A stretch of DNA of 64,000 bases from Procambarus clarkii (lineage: Eukaryota; Arthropoda; Malacostraca; Decapoda; Cambaridae), in the NCBI RefSeq assembly GCF_040958095.1, contig NC_091158.1, positions 37,704,710 to 37,768,709 on the forward strand, written 5' to 3'. The notes beneath the pieces are model-generated. The model was given only the letters and a program-made list of their open reading frames with translations. It searched no databases and had not been told where the DNA came from. The translations under genes and the position numbers were made by a program. Numbering within the stretch: the first letter of the stretch is position 1; each line of letters begins with the position of its first letter. Below are positions 57,228 to 64,000 of the stretch, piece by piece.

Positions 57228-58733
57228 TTGTACAAGCCTGGTCCAGCACATGTTGTGCCAGACACGCTAAGTAGAAATATAGCGGCAATTCAGATTAATG
57301 AAAATATTGAAACCATTCCATCGGATAAAATGAGAGAGTACCAGATGAACGAGCCGAGATGGAAAGAGATTATTGAGTATTTAGAGGGAGGAAAATACCC
57401 GAAAAAGAAAAAGAATTTACCTATTCATGATTTTGAAATGAAACAGGGCGTCCTGTATTATGTTAATAGCCAGAATGATAGGGCAGTATTTCAGCTAGTT
57501 ATTCCGGACGCGTTGCGGTCATCAGCGTTAAAGTTTGCGCATGCTTCAAAAATTGCAGGGCATCCGGGGATCTTTAAAACGCACTTAAAAGCAAAGTCTC
57601 TATTTTATTTTCCAGGATTACTTTCTGAGGTAATCAATTTCGTGAAGTCGTGCCCTCGTTGCCAGAGGAGGAAAGGCACCCTTAAGGTACAAGCCCCACT
57701 TCAGGAATTTCCTGAAATTCGTGAACCGTTAGATCGTGTGGGGGCCGATCTGATTGATTTACACCACAGTCATTCAGGTAACAGATATGTGTTGGTGCTA
57801 GTTGACCATCTGTCTAGATACACTACACTAGTTGCATTACCTCAGAAGGATTCTCGTACGGTTGCAGATGCGTTCTTGCGTAGGTTCGTTACTGTATTCG
57901 GACCTCCTAAAGTTTTAGTCTCTGACCGGGGTCAAGAATTCAATGGGAATATATTTAGAGAAGTTTGTAAGATTTTAGAGACAACTTCGGCTTTTACAAC
58001 GGCCTACCACCCACAAGCAAACAGAATGACGGAACGGACTAATCGTTCAGTCAAGGATATGCTTGCAATCCTTGCAATCCTTGCTGAACATGATGCAAAC
58101 ACCTGGGATGAACACCTACCCTATGTTCAGTTCGCCTTGAATACTGCCATCCACCAATCAATTAACACCCAACCTCTTCATTTGTTTACTGGTAATTCAT
58201 GCAATTTCCCCTCAGGTCTGCGTAACAGACATAATGTTGCATACGGGGAGGACTATCCTTCAGAGGTCCTTGGTAAAATGAGAAATGCATGGAATATTGC
58301 AGCTGAAGCGTCCAAGAAGGCACGGACTCGGTATGCTCATTTTTATGACAAGAAAGTGCGCCCTCTTGAGTTGACGGAAGGAAGCCTCGTATTGAGAGTG
58401 AATGAGGCTGCGCCCGCCAATCAGAGCAGGAAACTAGCTCCGAGGTGGCGAGGACCATATAGAGTAATTAAAAGGGCGGGGCCGGTTAATCTTGTTATAA
58501 AAGGAGTGTTCGAGGACCAGGTGGAAAGGACAATTCATGTGAATAAATTGAAACATTATCATGCTAGAGAGGAATTAGAACTGCCTTCAGCGGGTCTAAT
58601 TCCTGACTCAGCAGTGCTGACTCATGGCTTCACCTACGAGTCAGAAGATGAGGATGATCCTCTGTCATCGCTCATTAGTAGTCAGGTGCAGTCTCGCCAC
58701 CCTATGGTGACGAGATCTCGCGCTGTACAGTAA
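57228..58733 (+). pseudogene. pol: Gypsy integrase, intact in sequence
   Basis: A 501-codon frame beginning just inside the deletion junction. The HHCC zinc-binding domain has His105, His112, Cys142 and Cys145. The catalytic core has Asp174 (VGADLID), Asp233 (VSDRGQEF) and Glu269 (MTERTNR), giving the DD35E spacing. A GPY/F-type C-terminal module (RWRGPYRV, about 438-445) precedes an acidic tail ending MVTRSRAVQ. The enzyme joins LTR DNA ends to the host chromosome. No chromodomain or env frame follows. The domain itself has no stops, but its proper translation would require the upstream polyprotein, which is broken. Confidence 0.88.
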
Positions 58734-60767
58734 AGTAACTTCCTTGGTTAGTATAATTTAGTATTCATTAGATTTTCCTGTAAAGGCAATGAGGTGTACT
58801 ATGCCTATACTTGACTCAGGTAGCAACTTTTACCGTGCTCTTGAGTTCCACCCCCACCAAACCCAGAGTATATCTATGCTTCCGCTGTGTTGTGTCTGTC
58901 TGTTCCCAGGTCTGATTGGTACACCGACCCAGTTGTTCCAGCCACACGTGAACCCTTGTCTGTAAAGACCGAGGGGGGAGGCACGTTACACAAAGCCCTC
59001 CCCCCACCAGACCCAGTAACCCATACATCAGTTACTTTGGGGATGAGTGACTGTCCAAGAGTCACCCGGCCGACGCCTCACGTCATTAACGAGGTTGTCA
59101 GGGCCAGCGAGCTGTCCACATTATAGCAGTCACCGGAGGTGCCATACAACGCCGGGGTAGCTGTCTCGAGATCACCACTACCCACCTGCTGCGTCATCAA
59201 GACTGCAGCCATTCCAGCAGTGTTGGAGGAGAGGTCAAGAAATGGAAAGCACGTAGCAGTACTCAAGAATTTCGCCGGAAGATTAATGATTACATCATCT
59301 GAAGTAACAAGAAAGAAGAAGTAAGGCGGTCACAGGTGGAAGGCACGGTTTCCCTACAGAGTACCGGGACTCGCCAATAGAAGGTCGCAAAATTGTTTCC
59401 TTTGGCCTAAAGTCGGCGGTACGAGGGTATACACAGTTGGTGTTTACGGCCTAGTAACCTGGTGACATCAAGAAACGCCTGAGATGACGTGAGCAATGAT
59501 GGAAGACGAGATTCACCTGTTCTGCAAACAAGCAACCCGCCTCTACGACCTTCTGACACCACTCCTGCTAAGAGACACCGTTGGTACATCCAGTCCTGCT
59601 CTGCTGTGGTCATCTGCGCCGTCAAGTTTAACATCAAGACTGCCGTGTGAACTGTGATTGATATGAAGGCGTGTGGACTGTCGAGAGCAAGATTAATGGC
59701 CGAAGTAACAGTATTCTACAGCTGTCACTTGGCACTCAGCTCTACTAAACTCTGTCGTCATTCAGGAGTACTGGATGGGAGTACAAGAGGACCAGGTATT
59801 GATGTCTACCCATGGGGAGAAGCAAGATCGACACCGTCATCGTCAGCGACTACATTCAGCATCCAGCAGCATCGATTTTTTTTTCTCGATTACTCAATAT
59901 GAACAATTGATACAAACAACAAAGTTGGCTCTGAACATCTGTGTAAAGAACATCTGGATACTTATGTTTAAATGTTGAAAAACAGATTTAGAATCAATAC
60001 TTTATAAATGTTGAAAAACAGATTTAAAATAATTCTGGTATAATATATGAATTTTACTCTATAAATTGGTCAGTAATCAACATCGAAGCCCCTGTGTAAT
60101 TGTCTCAGCCCAGAACAAACGGTTATGGAAAATTATGTTGTGCTATTTTTTTCAGAATGTTTGAACACAGGAGAGGCGGACCAATATAAACATTGACACT
60201 TCTAGTGAGTGAGAACACTTGGCTGTACAGTCAGCTGAAACCTGTGATATAGTATAGGAATTTTTTTTTATATTTTTAGATACATGTAATAAACATTAGG
60301 TGTGTTCCTTAACATGTCAAGGTTGACATTGATGGGGAGTGGTTAGTACACGGATGTGTACCTGATAGTTCCGTAGTACGCTCCCGGATGACTGAAAGTT
60401 CAGTCTGAAGTTATAACTTTAATGTTTATGTTTGAGCACGGTGTGGCCGGCTCTAGAGGACACATGGACTTGGCTAGTGAAGAGCCAAGAGAGTTTAATA
60501 GCTAGTCTTTGATGGTAGAGTAGGGACATGTTATTTAGCTATGTCAGTAAGGATAGGATGTATGTTTCTTGATGTTAGAGGATTGCTGTCAGTTGACAGC
60601 TGAGAAACTTATGAAATGTGAACATATTTATTATGATGTTGGACTATTATTTGTCAAATTTTATTAGTTAGGTTAGCTTTTGTTTGTGGCATGAGTTGAA
60701 TTCTGGGTTTGGATACTAAACCACGTGATTTTTTAACAAATTAACAAGGTTTACTAAGTGCTTGTGC
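58734..60767 (+). other. Gypsy 3' internal non-coding region
   Basis: Two kilobases between the integrase stop and the polypurine tract. No frame exceeds about 85 codons and none has an envelope-like signal, membrane segment or cleavage motif that I can see. A short direct repeat, AATGTTGAAAAACAGATTTA, occurs at about 59,970 and 60,006. Confidence 0.65.
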
Positions 60768-60775
60768 GGGGGGGG
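60768..60775 (+). other. Polypurine tract of the Gypsy element
   Basis: Run of eight G residues one base upstream of the 3' LTR start. The position fits plus-strand priming, though the tract is short and all G. Confidence 0.65.
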
Positions 60776-60776
60776 T

Positions 60777-62032
60777 TGTAACAAACTAGGCTGTTGTAAG
60801 AATTATCCAGAGTGGTTTATCGACAAAAGAGAACGGGAACCTGAGCCCGCGTGGTGACCTGGGGACCTGACCCCAGGGGAATTCGCGGTGAAAATAACCG
60901 ACGCTTTGTTCATAGCTGCGTATAATGAATCATCCTATAGTATTCAGTAATTTAGAGAAATTAGCCTTTATTCATTTTGTATTAAAATTGTATTGTATAA
61001 TAGTACTTGGTACAATATCAAGAGTATTCTAATTATTGAGTTTAAGTCACCATCAGTGACGTCACGAATCAGATCTAACTTGTAAGGCGGAGTGACCGGC
61101 GGTCATAGGTCATCAGGGTTGACATGTCTACTATTTCTCAAAGTTCAATTAACCATTTTGGGGATCGGGAACAGCTCTGCCATTAGATGTTTGTGTAATT
61201 TTATTTCAGTAAAATAATTCAACCAGTCTGGATCAATTAAGTACAACAGAGGTTAATTGTTATAACTTAAACCTTGCTAGAAACTTGGTAGAACTTTGAC
61301 TAGGCGGAAGGATACAATGTTCTAGTCTGGGCTAGACCAGACGAGGACAGATCAGTGTGGACTCCAGAGCAACTGGGAGAGGTCAACCATCTTACCTCAA
61401 CCCAAGACCAGCCCAACATCTTTAGCTGGTAAAACATAGAGGTATAGTTGCTATTGTTATGTATAGGAATAGTCTCATTGCCATTCAGGTCAAGTAGGGA
61501 GTGTTAAAGTGACAGGGAGTGAACATATTTAGATTTTGTTTTAGTTTTTCTTTTAATAAATTAATTAGTTAATAAGTTGCATTTTTATTGTTTCCATTTT
61601 TTTTTATGTTTACTTGTCCTGGTCACGTGGTCCACACGAGGCAGAGTTGAATTGGGCGCCGATTCTAACATCGAATCGGAATTCATCATTCCCGTCTAAT
61701 TAATTCCACATTTAAGAACTCTCAAGTTCATCGGTTATAGTGGGGATCAAGCCCCAAGGTTGATTAATTCGCATGATCGATCCAGACCTCGATCATTGCT
61801 GCGTTACTGGTCTGGTGGTGGCGGCGGAGGCGACTCTAGGGTTTTGCTCATAGCCTAGGTCACGTCATACGGGTTGTAGAATCCTAAGTCGGTCAATCGT
61901 CTTAGGACCACGTGGCGTGGAGTTGGCTTTGGTAAAAGTTTTGGAGTCCCTTGGTAGAGAATAAAAAGTAAGAATACGGGTAGAGGGAAAAGAAGGAAAG
62001 ATAGGTAGAGAGAGACCCTACCCCGTGTTACA
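60777..62032 (+). repeat. 3' LTR of the Gypsy element
   Basis: 1,256 bp, same length and ends as the 5' LTR. It is followed by ATTT and then satellite (GTGGGATATATG). Confidence 0.95.
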
Positions 62033-62036
62033 ATTT

Positions 62037-64000
62037 GTGGGATATATGAAGGCGGGCACTCGTACAGGGGTAGGATATAAGAGGGCAGGCACCCGTACAA
62101 GGGTGGGATATATGAATGCGGGTATCCTTACAGGGAAGGCATATATGCGAGCGGGCACCAGGTACAGGGAGTGGGATATATGAGGGCGGGCACCAGTACA
62201 GGGGTGGGATATATGAGGGCGGGCACACGTACAAGGGAGAGATATATGCGGGCGGGCACCCGTACAGGAGGGGAATATATGAATGTCGGTATCCGTACAG
62301 GGGTGGCATATATGCGAGCGGCACCAGGTACAGGGGATGGGATATATGAGGGCAGGCACCAGTACAGGGGTGGGATACATGATGGGCGGGCACCCTTAAA
62401 GGGGAGAGATATATGAGGGCGGGCACCCGAACAGGGGTGGTATATATGAGGGCGAACGCCCGTAAATAGGGTAGGATATATGAGAGCGGGCACCCGTATA
62501 TTTGCACCCGTATATGGGTGTAATGTATTAGGGTGGGGACCCGTACACGGGTGGGATATTTCAGGGAGGGCACCCGTACACGTGTGGGATATATGAAGGC
62601 GGGCACCCGTACAGGGGTGGGATATATGAGGGCAGGCACACATACAAGGGTGGGATATATGAGGGCGGGCACCCGTACAGGGATGGGATATATGAGGGCG
62701 GGCACCCATACAGGGGTGGGATATATGTGTGCGGTCTCCCGCACAAGGGTGGGATATACGAAGGCGGGTATCCTTACAGGGGTGGCATATTTGTGAGCGG
62801 GCTCCAGTACAGGGGTGGGATATATGAGGGCGGGCTCCAGTTCAGGGGTGGGATGTATGAGGGCGGACACCCATGCAGGGGGTGGGATATATGAGGGCGG
62901 ACACCCGTACAGGGGTGGAATACATGTAGGCAGGCACACGTACATGGGTGGGATATATGAGGGCGGGCACCTGTGCAGGGGTGGGAAATATGCGGGCGGT
63001 CCCCTGTTCAAGGGTGGGATATAAGAGGGGCCGTCACCCATTCAGGGGTGTGATTTATGAGTGCGGGCACCCGTACACCCGTACAGGCGTGGGATATATG
63101 AGGGCGGGCACCCGTGCAGGGGTGGGATATATGTTGCGGGCTCCCGTACAGGGGAGGGATATATGCGGGCGGGCACCCGTACTGGGGTGGAATATATGAA
63201 AGCGGGTGCCCGTAAAGGAGGTGGGATATATGAGGGCGGGCACCCGTATATGGGTGTGATATATGAGGGCGGGGACCCGTACACGTGTGGGATACATCAA
63301 GGCGGGCACCTGTAAACGGGTGGGATATATTAAGGCTCATGGCACCCGTACAGGGGTAGGATATATGAGGGCAGGCACCCATACAAGGGTGGGATATATT
63401 ACGGCGGGCACCCGTACACGGGGTGGATATATGAGGGTGGGCACCGATACAGAGGTGGGATATATGTGTGCGGGCACCCGTTCAGGGGTGGGATATATGA
63501 ATGCGGGTATCCATACAGGGGTGGCATATATGCAAGCGGGCACCAGTACAGGGGTGGGATATATGAGGGCTGGCACCAGTACAGGGGTGGGATATATGAG
63601 GGCTGGCACCAGTACAGGGGTGGGATATATGTAAGCGGGCACTTGTACAAGGATGGGATATATGAGGGCGGACACCTGACAGGGGTGGGATATATGAGGG
63701 CGAACACCCGTACAGGGGTGGGATATATGTAGGCGGGCACCCGTACAGGGGTGGGATATATGAGGGCGGGCACCCGTACAGGGGTGGGATATATGAGGGT
63801 GGGCACCTGTTCAGGGGTGGGGTATATGCGGGCGGGCCCCCGTACATGGGTGCGATATATGTGTGCCGGCACCCGTTCAGGGGTGGGATATATGAATGCG
63901 GGTATCCTTACTGGGGTGGAATATATGAGGGCTGGCACCAGTACAGGGGTGGGATATATGAGGGCTGGCACCTGTACAGGGGTGAGATATATGTAAGCGG
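62037..64000 (-). repeat. 33-bp satellite block S7
   Basis: The inverse-orientation array resumes in register with the second 1,456-bp higher-order unit of S6 and runs off the window. The 62,330-63,070 part reads, on the minus strand, like S1 from about 9,890 to 10,620, including the doubled CCCGTACACCCGTACAG irregularity at 63,069-63,086. S1 and S7 therefore contain inverted copies of the same block. Confidence 0.96.

Larger units (their letters stand above)
44256..62032 (+). mobile_element. Gypsy-type LTR retrotransposon with nested DNA element
   Basis: 17,777 bp between two 1,256-bp LTRs with inverted ends TGTAACA/TGTTACA. Excluding the 6,783-bp nested insert and its 2-bp duplication, it is about 11 kb. 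Internal order is leader, gag, protease, reverse transcriptase, (RNase H deleted), integrase, 3' non-coding region, polypurine tract. The protease-RT-RNase H-integrase order identifies the Gypsy/Ty3 type. It is defective in several ways: missing capsid, an in-frame stop after gag, frameshifts, RNase H loss and the insert in RT. Target duplications are not clean: GTGG lies on the left and GTGG after four extra bases (ATTT) on the right. Confidence 0.92.

Noticed and set aside
58816..59978. Envelope gene downstream of the Gypsy integrase
   Set aside because: Only short frames occur, with no signal peptide, membrane anchor or consistent frame.

Overview
This window is non-coding, repeat-dominated eukaryotic DNA. 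I see no credible single-copy host gene. Almost all long open frames lie in low-complexity tandem repeats or in retrotransposon remnants. The organism is most likely a decapod crustacean, probably crayfish-like. This rests on my recollection of the style of a tRNA-derived SINE (18.6-18.8 kb), a SINE-like repeat with an AATC tail (17.1-17.25 kb) and two LINE tails (29.25-29.67 and 31.62-31.92 kb). No search was run, so the taxon is an inference.

Backbone: a 33-bp satellite fills about 22 kb in seven blocks. Block S1 (1-11,363) runs with its C-rich strand on top. Blocks S2-S7 (12,028-14,971; 21,108-21,907; 28,784-29,246; 29,667-31,422; 40,795-44,255; 62,037 to the window end) all run in the opposite orientation. 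The arrays carry higher-order duplications: a 4.27/4.11-kb tandem pair in S1, and a 1,456-bp repeat in S6 that continues into S7. Between S2 and S3 lies about 6.1 kb of AT-rich, degenerate repeats and old interspersed elements.

Mobile DNA in the backbone: (a) Two near-complete copies (21,908-28,783 and 49,613-56,395) of an unusual protein-less element of about 6.8 kb. It has an 11-bp perfect terminal inverted repeat starting CCCAGCAAAC and a 2-bp target duplication. Its modules are a palindromic left arm, a 2.5-3.6-kb G-rich minisatellite, a 0.3-kb spacer, a 1.9-3.1-kb pyrimidine-rich 16-bp repeat and a 0.5-kb right arm. A third, right-end-only fragment (11,529-12,027) sits exactly where satellite orientation flips. 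This is the best candidate for a previously undescribed system. (b) A minus-strand LTR retrotransposon (31,423-40,794) with 2.16-kb LTRs, gag and protease remnants, no reverse transcriptase or integrase, and an internal duplication of LTR plus polypurine tract. (c) A plus-strand Gypsy-type element (44,256-62,032) with two 1,256-bp LTRs. Its gag lacks a capsid region, its RNase H is deleted, and its reverse transcriptase is split by copy 2 of the element in (a).

Order of events: the satellite came first and was duplicated. The LTR elements and the DNA element then inserted into it. In one case the DNA element inserted into the already integrated Gypsy element. Paralogous empty sites inside the window support these insertions.
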